Below, piece by piece: positions 36,895 through 47,116 of a stretch of 64,000 nucleotides of DNA (its first letter is position 1; every line of letters starts with the position of its first letter). Origin of the DNA: Dasypus novemcinctus (taxonomy: Eukaryota; Chordata; Mammalia; Cingulata; Dasypodidae); the NCBI RefSeq assembly GCF_030445035.2, contig NC_080702.1, positions 23,261,652 through 23,325,651 of the forward strand, read 5' to 3'. The position numbers and the translations under genes were made by a program. The notes below the pieces were generated by a model. The model ran no database searches. It was given only the letters and a program-made list of their open reading frames with translations, and was not told the DNA's origin.

Positions 36895-37309
36895 TGTTGG
36901 AGATTTGGACCCAAAGGGTATCAGGAATGAAACAAAGAGAAAGAGAGAATGAAACAAAAGAAAGAAAGAGAGAGAGCTGGGATCAGGGGGTTCTGTAGTA
37001 AAGACTCATCAAACAATCTTATTGTTTACAAGGGGCTCTATATATACCCCAGTCTGTGTGAGAGCAAGCAGCAACATGCAGTTAACTATTAGCATTACTC
37101 ACGATCTGAGGAATTCAAAAAATCTTATCTCAAGGTACAAAGTCTAATTGTTCTATCTAACTACAAAGTGTGTGCTCATCTTTTCTTTCAGCCTTTAGCA
37201 GCTTAATCCTGTTTGCTGGGAACTCTTAATTGCCGCATTCCTTATGTTGCAAGCATAGCTATGGAAACATGTCTTCCCTTGTGAGACCATTGTGCCTCAG
37301 TTTCCAACA
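36895..37309 (-). repeat. Solo LTR with a perfect 6-bp target duplication, minus strand
   Basis: CCTTTA occurs at 36889-36894 and again at 37310-37315, flanking a 415-base block with inverted ends TGTTGGA and TCCAACA. On minus a TATATATA box (near 37036) is followed by an AATAAG-like signal (near 37020) and a pyrimidine-rich end, which sets the orientation. Six-base duplications fit class II (ERVK-like) integrases. No internal sequence remains. Confidence 0.85.
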
Positions 37310-37315
37310 CCTTTA

Positions 37316-37707
37316 TATCTTTCTCCCAGTAGAAGTTATGATTTCAATTGAAAACTGATTCCTATGATTCATGACTTGATTCTTGTTCCCCAAAGGGATA
37401 TTGGGAATACACTAAGTCCAAGGACCCAGGATATAATTTGGCTCACTTCTAGCAGTGATACTAAGACCTTTGCCCTCTACTTTCCCCAAATCGAAGCTTC
37501 TGATTAGTTTAACAACAGACAGCAGCTTTACTTGAAAAATGAGTATAATCCCATTGAACCCTCTGGTTTCCCACCAAAAATTTGCTCAGGGTCCTCTGTA
37601 TTTTGAATGGGCTTGACATTCATCTTTGTCTCTAATAATCTGCTCTATCATGGTTTCAATGGCAGAGCCAGCAATCAAGTATTACAAGCCAAGTGCTCTA
37701 CAATTTT
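37316..37707. other. Single-copy interval, nothing recognised
   Basis: No frame, repeat or RNA gene can be supported here. It ends with the left target duplication of the next L1 insertion. Confidence 0.5.
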
Positions 37708-37722
37708 CCCATTGTACTTCTT

Positions 37723-40700
37723 TGTTGTTCATTTTGTTATTTTATTAAAGATACAAAGATCACACAAAATGTTACATTAAAAAAATATAAGAATTTCTCA
37801 GTGTAGCAGAGCTCCAAATTGTATTCATCATATGCAATGAATGCAACACACTGATGAAAGAGGATGTTAATGTGGGAGGAGTGGGGGTGGGGTGGGGAGT
37901 GGGTTATATGGGAAACTCATGTTTTCTAATGTAACATTTTGTGTGATCTATGTATCTTCTAAAATAAGACAATAAAAAATTTTCATTTTCAAAAAAAATA
38001 AAAGAGGTTCCTATATACCGCACTCCTCATAACCCCCACTCTTCCCACATGGACAATTTTTTTCATTGGTGCGGTACATTATTGCACTTCATGATTAAAT
38101 TTTGGAGCATTGTTACTCAGCATGGATTATAATTTATGTTGTAGTTTACACTCTAACCCAGTCCCTGCAATATCATTGAGGAAAATTCCAAGTCCCAAAA
38201 ATACCCCAGTATCACACCTTTTTTTGCCTGTCTTTGCCTTTGGCAACTCCTGTGGCCACTGTCTCTACATCAATGATATAACTTGTTCCATTGCTAGAGT
38301 CACAATAATTCTATAATAGAATACCAGTAAGTCTGCTCTAATCCATAATTTATTCCTCCATCTAGAGGACTCTGAGATGGAGATGTCCACTCCACCTCTA
38401 AATCAAGAGGGGCCTTAGGTCTCACATGGCTGATGGATGGGATTCTCCTGCTTGCATCTGTAGACTCTCTCAGTTCCCTGGTGTGGTGGTTGATGATTCT
38501 CACTTCCTTGTTAGCTGACCTGGGTAAATCCAATGAACAAGAGAGTAGGTGTTGCTACTCTGATGAGGCTCAGGGTCTAGCTGGCATACAGACAGTCCAG
38601 AGATTCAAGTCTCCTGAGTATACACCAACCCTAGCACCAAAGGTTCAGTAAAAGTGACAGAAAAGGCATGCATAGAGGTCAAATCTGAGTTGAACTCCAT
38701 CACACTCAGGAGCACAAACTCCAAAGTAGGGCCTACTGGGAAGGCACTGAAATCCAGAGCCATCTGTTATGGCCATAGGGCCTGGTTGACTCTATAGCCC
38801 TCAGGAGCACCACTACTAAGGGTTGTATCTACTTAGGCTGACTCTGAGATACTGCTGAGATGTGCATAAGTATGACCCCTCTGATGACCTTCTGGCTCAT
38901 TTTAAAGTCTTTTAGTTTAGCCATATAAACTCATTTGTCTTTACCATTTCCCTCTTTTATGCAAGGTCTTTTTCTAGATGCATCACCAGTTGGTCCTTGG
39001 TAGTACTTCCTCTGCACCAGGAAGGCTAATCTCTGTAAGTCATGTCCCACACCAGAAGGAAGTTAATAAACTTACATGCCAAGTTTTACTTAGGCAGTGG
39101 CCAAATTTGAGCAACATGGGGGCTCTCATGAGGTAACTCTTAGGCACCCTGCAGCCCCAGGCCTAGTTGAAATTTCAGGCAAACAGGCTCATAAGCATAG
39201 TCATCATTATCAAAGGCCCATCATTGGACCATTCTTCTTCACTGGTCTGTGCCCTTGTACATGGGGGATTGTTGCTGTCCATGGTGGAGTGTAACAGAGT
39301 TTCCAGAATGTGAACTCAGCACTCCCTCAGTTGTTGTGTTAAACTCTACTCCCTATGTCAATACCCAATGAACATCTGAACATATTTACATAACCTACAT
39401 GCATGTCCTGGAGACCTCCCTCCCACCTATGCATCCCCCATCAATGATACCCCACATCAGTGTTCCTCCCTTGCCATATTTGAACCTCTCTTTGATCCAA
39501 AACTTCTTCAAAAATGATATCAAATATATTGCTAAATTCAATTAATAGGAAAATGAAATAGTAATGATAGGTTTAAAGATTAGAAATGAATAAGAACATT
39601 TAAAAAACTAAAATAAATAATAATTTAGAAAAGCTAAAATGAAATAAAAAATAAATCAGGAAATTAAAAAAATGAAAAAATATCATAAAATTTTTTTTGA
39701 CATTTTGCCTTTCATCATTTAATAGATGTTGCCCTGTTTGTACAGTGGCAGGTTAATCTCTTCCATTTCTTCCTCAGTGCCTACATTCCTTTTTTAAATT
39801 AGGTTTTAAAAAAAGTTTTATGTCACAGTAAAGTCACATGTAGAATGTAGGGAATTCCTATGTACCCAATCTCAAACTCTTCCCCAGCAATGATCTTTTT
39901 ACTTGTGGATGTTACATTTGCTGCAGCCAATGTACAGATATTGAAACAAAGATACTAACCATGGTTCCATTATGGTTTACTTTATGGTGTACATTTTAGA
40001 CTGTTGTACACTTTTAGAAATTTTTGGTTACATTGTGGTTTACATTATGGTTTACATTTTAGACCATACACCTTTATAAATTTTTGGTGATATTTAACAT
40101 GACCTGTATCCATTATTGCAGGATCATGCAGAGCACTTCAAATGCCCCCACTTATCCCCTTTTCCAACCATTCTATTCCTCTCTCCCCCTCTTCTTGGGG
40201 CCCACAGTGACAACCAAGATTCAGTGCTTGAAGAACATGATTCATAGATACTTACAACAATGCTGAGAGCTTGACACACTAGTCTGTCCTCCCTCAATGG
40301 GAGCCACCCATGCTCTCGAGAAAGTTGCAGGTTATAAGATCAATGCACTCACAAATAAAATTTATGATAAATTGAAGGTAAGTAGTTGTGCATTGAAGTG
40401 ATAAGAAGGGCTTTGGGATCCTATGAGACTGGGCTTTGCAGGCTTCTGCAGGACTAGGGTTGGGAGGATGGTTCAAATGGTCCACTGAATTGTGGGAAGG
40501 GCTGGGGGGATAAAAGTGAATGCAGGAGTTTTCAGGTATGCGGTTCAAACTATAATGTTGAGAAAACTCTTTAGAAAACATAAGGAAGGGTTACTGGCTT
40601 AAGGTGTTTAATGGGGGTTATTTGCACAGGGACAACTTGGGGCAGGCTTTTAAGCAATGTCTGAGTGATCATCCTGGCAGAGTGTGTTGTATCAGTGGGT

Positions 40701-40759
40701 GGAGATGTGTACAATGTGTGGGAAGGTGTTATGCTCCCATCCTGGTGAGGCCTGATATT
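37723..40759 (-). mobile_element. 5'-inverted (twin-primed) L1 3' UTR insertion
   Basis: From 37723 (T-rich) to about 40345 the sequence is antisense L1 3' UTR. From about 40350 to 40759 it turns to the sense strand and gives the neighbouring upstream part of the same 3' UTR (like 29785-30165). The two parts meet at almost adjacent source positions, the hallmark of twin priming. Flanking duplications of 15 bases with two mismatches are CCCATTGTACTTCTT (37708-37722) and CCCATTCTACGTCTT (40760-40774). A short plus-strand L1 tail is nested at 37796-38002. Confidence 0.88.
37796..38002 (+). mobile_element. Short L1 3'-end copy nested in the twin-primed L1
   Basis: About 200 bases of sense L1 terminus with an A-rich tail interrupt the antisense copy, whose text resumes at AGAGGTTCCTATATA. 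Its 5' edge (GTAGCAGAGCTCC) lies at nearly the same source position as that of the nested copy at 15895-16097. Confidence 0.8.
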
Positions 40760-40774
40760 CCCATTCTACGTCTT

Positions 40775-41600
40775 ATTCACAGAAATATTCACTTGGAGTT
40801 TTCCGTCTGAACAATATTTGTCTTATGTAAAACATCATATATTTGGTATGTATATGTTTGCATTTGCTTTGTGCCTAGAGCAGGAGATATTTATATTTAC
40901 TTTCTGTCATATCTATAATAATGGTTCCTCTGTTATTTTCTGTATCTCACAAGCATGACATTAAATTTATCATCATTCTTATGGGAATAACATAATGTTT
41001 TATTGTTGCTTTAAGTTTCTGTTTATGGATAAATTATGGAAGTGATCATTTCTACATATATTTGTTAGCCTTGGAACACCCATTGCTGTGAATTTTCTAA
41101 TCAATTGTTGATTTCTATCATGCCTTCATGTTAAGTAGAGTTTAGCTTACAATGTCTTTGGCACTCTTAAGATATTTTATTTCTTACTGAAAAGTATATC
41201 ATCACATAAGCATATATATCTAATCAATAATTTAAAATTAAGTAAAATGACAACCTGTAATCACCATATATAGAGGAAATCTACATCAACAACTCACTGA
41301 AATTAATGATGGGCTCCTTCTGCCTTCCACAAAGATCTATGACATCTGAAATTTTGTTTGTTTGTTTTTTATCTATTTACATAATTCTTGATGTAGATGA
41401 TTTTATCTTGGAACAATTTTTTTCCAATTTATTGCTGGTTGTATAATAGGGGTCACTTAATAAACTATTTGAGAATAATATGATGTGTAAATGTAGGTGA
41501 GTTATCTAAATCCTTTTTAACATTCATTTTTGTGTTCTTGAACTGTTCTTCACATTTTCCCCAACACTGTATGTTGAAAAATATATTATAAAGGGAAAAA
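40775..41600. other. Single-copy AT-rich interval
   Basis: No gene, no recognised repeat and no useful open frame are seen in this stretch. Confidence 0.5.
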
Positions 41601-41609
41601 TTGAAAGAA

Positions 41610-42440
41610 AATGAATACCCATATAACCACCACCTATGTTTTATGGCTAACTTTTTGCTCTGATTGCTTTATCAAGTATCTTTACCTTCATCAAGAACTT
41701 TATCCTATCATCAATCTATCTCATTTTTAATTTATTAAGTTTCAGACATTGGTACACATCGCACCTTAAACATGAGCATGAGTATGTATCATTAATTAAA
41801 TGTTTGGTTATAATATTTTTTCTTATTTTTCTTTTTTAACTACACAAAATTGTTTCCTGCTTTTCAGTTGAATACACAAATTTAAGTGTACCACTCAATG
41901 AGTTTTGACAAATGAATAGCAACCATGGAAAATGTTGAAATATTGCCTCTGTAGTAAATTACTTCTTTTTTTCCTTTTAATTTGACATTTTTATTTTATT
42001 TTTTAATATGGTACATTTTTGCATATAAAAGAAGTATGAGAAAACAGAATTACCTCTTCTCATCCCCATTCCCACCAATCTCTGCCTATCCCAGAGTCAA
42101 CACTGTTCTGATATTTTACCATGGATTCGTTTTCTATTGTAAAAAATTAACTAGTGAAATCCAACAATATTTGCTATCTTTTATAAGATTTATTTCACTT
42201 AGAATAATGTTTGTGAGATTCATCCTTGCTGTTGCATGTATTAATAGTTTAAAAAATTCAAACTTGTTTTTTAGATAATTGTAGATTTACATGCAGTTGC
42301 TATTTATAATAGAGATCTTGTGTAATCTTTACCCAAGCTCTCTCAATGATAACATCTACAAAACTATAACATAGTATCATAAGCAGTATAGTGGCATTGA
42401 TAAAATCCATAAATCTTGCTCAAATTTCATATTTTACTAG
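41610..42440 (-). mobile_element. Ancient L1M 3' UTR fragments, antisense
   Basis: Wording such as TTCACTTAGAATAATG with GAGATTCATCCTTGCTGTTG (42195-42235) and the following TTGTAGATTTACATGCAGTT (42281-42300) is typical of reverse-complemented eutherian L1M 3' regions. High divergence and gaps indicate age. Confidence 0.65.
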
Positions 42441-43189
42441 CCTTCTGTATGAGTATATATGTGTGTATGTGTGTGCTTCCTTTTTTCTTCCAGAATGGAA
42501 TAAAACTTTATTCCTTTAAAATTCCACACATAAATGAGATGTTGAAAAATAAATTGTCATCTGTGACAGAAAAAAAAAACAGAGCAACTCTGTTTCATGA
42601 ATGACAGCACAATTAAAGTTAAAATAATATAAAAATAATCTGGAAAAACCCTTTTCTGTACACTCTCAAATAAAGCAAAAAAAAAAAAAAGAGATAACCA
42701 ACAGTTTGTTTTTCTACTAGGTAGAAAACATGTTTCTATTCAATTGGACTTTGACGTTCAAAGTACCCCCCCATCTGTTTGTGCATGTGGTTGTTAGTTT
42801 GTACTGTATGTATGCAGTGTGGTAGCCCCTAATCTTTTCATCTAGGTTGTCTAATCATTAAACTACTTAACCAATTAGAATACTGTTACATTACATTAAA
42901 CAATGTTCCATAATTGCTTCTTTAAAGCACCTGAAATGTTTATACATTTATTTGGTTTGTAATGTTCTGAAGTATTATAGTTAATATACCTTTATATTTT
43001 TAAAGAATATGGCTCTTAAATAAATTTTCTGAATAGCTAAGTGAAAAAAATCCCTGAAGATGACTTGAAACAGCTTGCCTTGTGATTTGATAGAAAATAT
43101 GGTGACTATTGTATACCATTTAAAACTTGAAGAGTAAGTCTATATAGGAGGGGGTCTTTTGCTGAAAATTGACCATGAAGTGTGTTTGC
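42441..43189. other. AT-rich single-copy interval with A-rich runs
   Basis: An AATAAAGC followed by 14 A residues at about 42668-42691 looks like the tail of a retrotransposed transcript, and 42700-43030 has the texture of a 3' UTR ending in AATAAA (near 43019). I cannot match either to a gene, so no call is made. Confidence 0.35.
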
Positions 43190-43290
43190 CTTGAAGAGGT
43201 ATTTAAAGTGCCTTCTGATGGTCAAGTGGAGATACTTCATGTCAAGTATTGCACTTGACCTGCAAAGGGCCCTTTAAACACCTTTGTAGG
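43190..43290 (+). ncRNA. Candidate microRNA precursor hairpin (or palindromic MITE)
   Basis: A 101-base stretch folds into one long hairpin. The innermost stem is ATACTT with AAGTAT around a 6-base loop CATGTC. The next stem, GTCAAGTG (43221-43228) with CACTTGAC (43252-43259), is perfect. Outside it, 43190-43220 pairs with 43260-43290 at about 25 of 31 positions including wobbles, with small 1-2 base mismatches. Size, single small loop and scattered mismatches fit an animal pre-miRNA. The transcribed strand is unknown, and a small palindromic DNA transposon remains possible. I do not recognise a named miRNA. Confidence 0.45.
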
Positions 43291-44249
43291 ATTTGGGGAT
43301 GAAATGCAGATGATGCAGGAACATAATGTTTACCTAATAGCAGAAAGAGCACTGCAGATCTCATTTTGAAACTCACAAAAATATAGAAAATATGGATTGT
43401 ACCATGAGGTTTCATTTGGAAAACAGTGAGTACGTGGTAAGTCAAATTGTCTACTGAATTGATCTCGACTGACATCTTTTTCTACTGTCTCTCCCCTTTC
43501 CACCTAAGTAATGGCACGGGACTGAACATTTTAAAAGACAGAACAGAATCCATTTTCAGAACATTTGCTTGATTTCTATCTCTTCTATTCTGTATTTACT
43601 CCTCTGTTTACAGCTGAACAATAAATAATGCCTTCTTTCCAATTTAAGTGTACAAATCACAGTTTAGCTATCAGTACTGTTCTGCATTGGAGCTGCCTAT
43701 ATTGGTTTTAGCAAACTCACTAGCCTGAGACTATGCAAGTGAAGGGAAAAATACCAGTCTTCATTGAAATATTGTCATTCACATCTATTTTTCATAGGAG
43801 GTAATTAAGACATCTTTTCTAATAGGGGCTACAACTACTAAACCTTTCTTAAAAATGTTTTAATTTTTGCAAAACCACAATTGTTTTAGGTGCACACCCC
43901 ATGTTTCTTTCATTTTTATCTTTACTGCTGGCTCCAGCTGTGTGTCATTTCTTTCTTAGAGTAATGAAATTTTTATAAAATTTTTGAGATGATGAATGTA
44001 TAGCATTATGTTTATATCAAAACCATTGATTATACACTTTGAATAGAATAGCCAGAAACAACACCTTCGTACAGTGGGGGAAGCATAGAAAGATTGAGTT
44101 GTTAAAAAAAAAAAACATTAGAAATGATTGTGTACACATGCTTGCACAATTTTTAAAGTTAAATTCTTCAGCTATAGAGAAATATAACAGTAAATACACT
44201 GCTTCATAAAATGTTAATAGGCATGTATGTCTTCTATTTCTCTCTCATT
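43291..44249. other. Single-copy interval with one L1M 3'-end trace
   Basis: Around 43960-44050 the wording (GATGATGAATGTATAGC, then CATTGATTATACACTTTGAA) resembles the L1M 3' end seen at 7340-7410. The rest shows no gene. A 13-base poly-A lies near 44104. Confidence 0.45.
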
Positions 44250-44940
44250 TTTTCTCTTCTGTCCTACAGTTGACAGCTGAAGAGAGAATGAGGTCTTTCA
44301 ACAGCAGTCCTTTGAGATGGAAGTGAACTCAGTGAGTTCTCACCAAAAAGGATCATAAATTTACCGGGTTAAGTCAACCTGATTATCCCTAAGCTGCCTT
44401 GGTGTTGTGTTTGCTAGTATGTTTTGTCTTATTTGTTTTAGCTTCACCATTTGTGATTCCTTGTGTCGTGTTCATTTGTCTATTATTTTTCTTGATGACC
44501 CTGAGCTATGGCTTCTTCTTTAGTTCCACAACTGTTCAGTCTTTCTCATTTTCTTCATTTTGCTTATGTAGGGTCTCAAAGAAGAAATGGTAAAGAGCAC
44601 AAAGTAGCTGAGGTACATGAGTGAGGACCAGAAGATGTTCTGAAAGTAAGAATGACACTGGTCTTGATGCATCCAGGAGAAGACCAGGGAGTTAAGGACA
44701 CAGCCCAACACTATGTGGGTGATCTGGGACAAGGAAATGAACATGATAAACTTCCAGGAAACTCGGAACCCCACTTCCTGCAAGGCAAAGGAAGTGTACA
44801 TCACTGTGTGCATGATAGGTCTTATTCATGAACCAACCACCCCCACCAACCATATCTTTGTAAGAGCACCAAAAATACTGGAGCACAGTAATGTGGTGAA
44901 ACCAGTGAAGGAAGGTTAGCTTCTGCTTCTGAGGCAGGCT
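44250..44940 (-). pseudogene. ELOVL6: ELOVL6 processed pseudogene, 5'-truncated
   Basis: On minus the sequence encodes the C-terminal half of an ELO-family fatty acid elongase closest to ELOVL6, the endoplasmic reticulum enzyme that extends C12-C16 acyl-CoA. The histidine box HWFHH is kept near 44900, followed by [11 protein letters not shown]. After a 2-base deletion near 44830 the frame shifts to a piece (44813-44520) containing [16 protein letters not shown]-like HQDQCHS and FQNIFWSSLMYLSY. The stop is at 44520. The 44250-44519 stretch resembles the parent 3' UTR as I recall it. There is no intron across about 140 codons, the N-terminal half is missing and the frame is broken, so it is a retrocopy. 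Confidence 0.85.
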
Positions 44941-46169
44941 AGATTAGGGAGTAAGAAGAATCCGTGATCTGGCAAAAAAATCACAGCCATGAGAACACAT
45001 GGTTGTGGGAACTGCCCCTTGTAGGAAAGACCTTACAAGTTGGTTGCTGGAAGAGCCTCATGAGAATTCCCCATTCAGAACAGGATTTCCTCCAGAATCA
45101 AGGAAAAGCCTTGGATGTTCTCAGGGGACCTTGTCATTCAGACCCTGGGGGAGTGGATGGGTGGTGTAACCAATCAAAATAGCAAACAACTGGAATTCCT
45201 CCCCTGACATTAGCAAATTCAAGGAATAATTAATGGTTCAAAAAGGAAGCACAGAAGCTAAATCAGCCCTTTTTCCTTTTCCTGTTCGTGCCCTGTTCTT
45301 TGCCCTGCTTTGCCCTTTCTCTCCCTTCCTAGATTAGAATGCAAGTAGAATTGAGGATTCATAATCTAAAATGTAGGTTTGTAATCTGTAATCAGAATCT
45401 GTAGTCTGTAAATCAGCCTTTTTTACCCCTCTTTTGCCCCTTTTCCTCTCTCTACCTGGGGATTCATAATCTGTTTATTTTCTCCCATTTCTATTTCCTC
45501 AGTCCGTTCATAAGTTGCTGGTCTAAATAACTGGCTTGCATTTAAAATTAATTTTTTTGTAGCTTAGCCAAGGACCTAAAGAAAATTCAGCAACACTTTC
45601 TCACAATTATATTATTGTGACCCTTAGTTCATGTGCCTTGCTGAGCACAAATTTATAAGTCCAGAATGTGTTGACAGGTCCAATGTAAAACCTCTGGTCA
45701 CAAACTGACTGCTTCAAGACTTTGGTCATCAAAATGTACACCATATAAGCCCCAGTTCGATGAGCACCAGTTCGAAGATTCCAAGTGTGAGAGACTAGGG
45801 CACTAACAAATGCCTATTTTTTTTGTTAGGTGCCTACCCCCAAATAGAAAAGCACCATACAGAGTAGAAAACATAAATGATTTATTCCAATTCCCTGCAT
45901 CCACTTGATGGTTTCATTCTCATTGAACTGCTTTTTGAATTTATATTTTTGTAAAGTCAGCACTGACATGCTCATCGGGGCTGATCTTTGGAGACCCTGT
46001 GCATTCTCTATACAAAGTAAGATAATCTGTAAAGCACTTGATTTTGAGTACTGTCCTGTCTGCTTTGCTACCCATCCCCATGTCCTCTCCTACCATCTCA
46101 CCACTGAGTCTCAGATGGTGGTTTTCTCTCCCAGCCTCCCTCAGCTATATCCACACAGAGCATTCTGTG
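44941..46169. other. Unassigned interval
   Basis: I see no gene. A CCAAT-containing stretch (AACCAATCAAAATAGC near 45168) followed by pyrimidine-rich blocks at 45270-45330 and 45420-45460 could be a decayed LTR, but no paired ends or target duplications are found. The rest is single-copy. Confidence 0.35.
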
Positions 46170-46460
46170 TGTTTACTCTTGTGTAACTTTATCCTATGTT
46201 AAGGTCAAGATATAGAATGATTTCATCACCACAAGGATCCCTTGTGTTGGCCCTTTATAACCACACCCACATTCTCATGCCCCTAGATCTTGGCAATAAC
46301 TCCATAATTACAAAAATGTTATGTGAAAGGAATTACATACAGGAAATAATCTTCCCAGGTAGGTTTTTTTCACTTAGCATAATTATCTGGATATCCAATC
46401 GAATTACTGCATGTAATAGTACTTTGTTCTTTATCTTTTTTGGTAGTTTTCCATGTTATT
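46170..46460 (-). mobile_element. Ancient L1M 3' UTR fragment, antisense
   Basis: AAGATATAGAATGATTTCATCACC, the AATTACATACAGG block and TTTTTTTCACTTAGCATAATT follow the order of a reverse-complemented eutherian L1M 3' region. Confidence 0.65.
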
Positions 46461-46544
46461 GATGTATCACAGTTTTTAAAATAAGAATAATGAGAGCAAG
46501 TATCTTTCTCTTGTTCATGATCTTATAAGAAAAGCAGTTTTCAA

Positions 46545-47100
46545 CATTAAGTATGAGTTTACATGTATGTGGTGGGTTTTTCAAAATAATTTTATTAAGT
46601 TGAAGAAGTTCACTTCTATTCCAAACTACTTTCAGGTTTTTAGAATCATAAGTAGATGTTGAATGTTAAATGTTTTTTGTGTCAACTAATAAGATTACAT
46701 TTTTCTCATTTGTAGCCTATAACCAAGTTATAGTACAATGATGAATTCTTAAATATTGAAACAGCTTTGCATATATGAAATAAATATTCCTAGGTTATGA
46801 ACTGTAATTCTTTTTCTACCTTGTTGGATTCAAATTGCTAATACTTTGTTGAGGATCTTTTGGTCCAAATTCAGGGGAAATATTACTCCGTAATATTGTA
46901 TTTCTTTCTTTTTGTTAGTCTTTCTCTAAAATGATTTGGAACTGTTCAATCCTTTTTTTATAATTGCCTTACTAACACAGCTTTTAGCTGCATTTCACAA
47001 ATTTTGATATGTTGTATTTTAATTTCAATTCACTTTTTTGTATTCTTTCACTTAAACACATTCACTAATGAAGAAAAATTAAACGAATTTTTCTCTAGCA
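46545..47100 (-). pseudogene. Ancient L1 ORF2 fragment (reverse transcriptase side), antisense
   Basis: In reverse complement the text follows the L1 reverse transcriptase region and then jumps to the linker toward the endonuclease (AATTTTGATATGTTGTATTTT near 47000). It is far more diverged than the armadillo-type L1s. Its continuation appears at 57200-57790, so the block between them was inserted into it. Confidence 0.7.
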
Positions 47101-47116
47101 TGTATAGCTTGAAAGA

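Noticed and set aside
42700..43030. A processed pseudogene 3' UTR ending in AATAAA
   Set aside because: The texture is suggestive but there is no poly-A directly after the signal and no gene match that I can name.
44520..44886. A functional fatty acid elongase gene
   Set aside because: It has a frameshift near 44830, no N-terminal half, no introns and no upstream exons, so it is a processed pseudogene.
44950..45560. A decayed LTR with a CCAAT box
   Set aside because: No paired TG/CA ends, TATA box or target duplications could be found.
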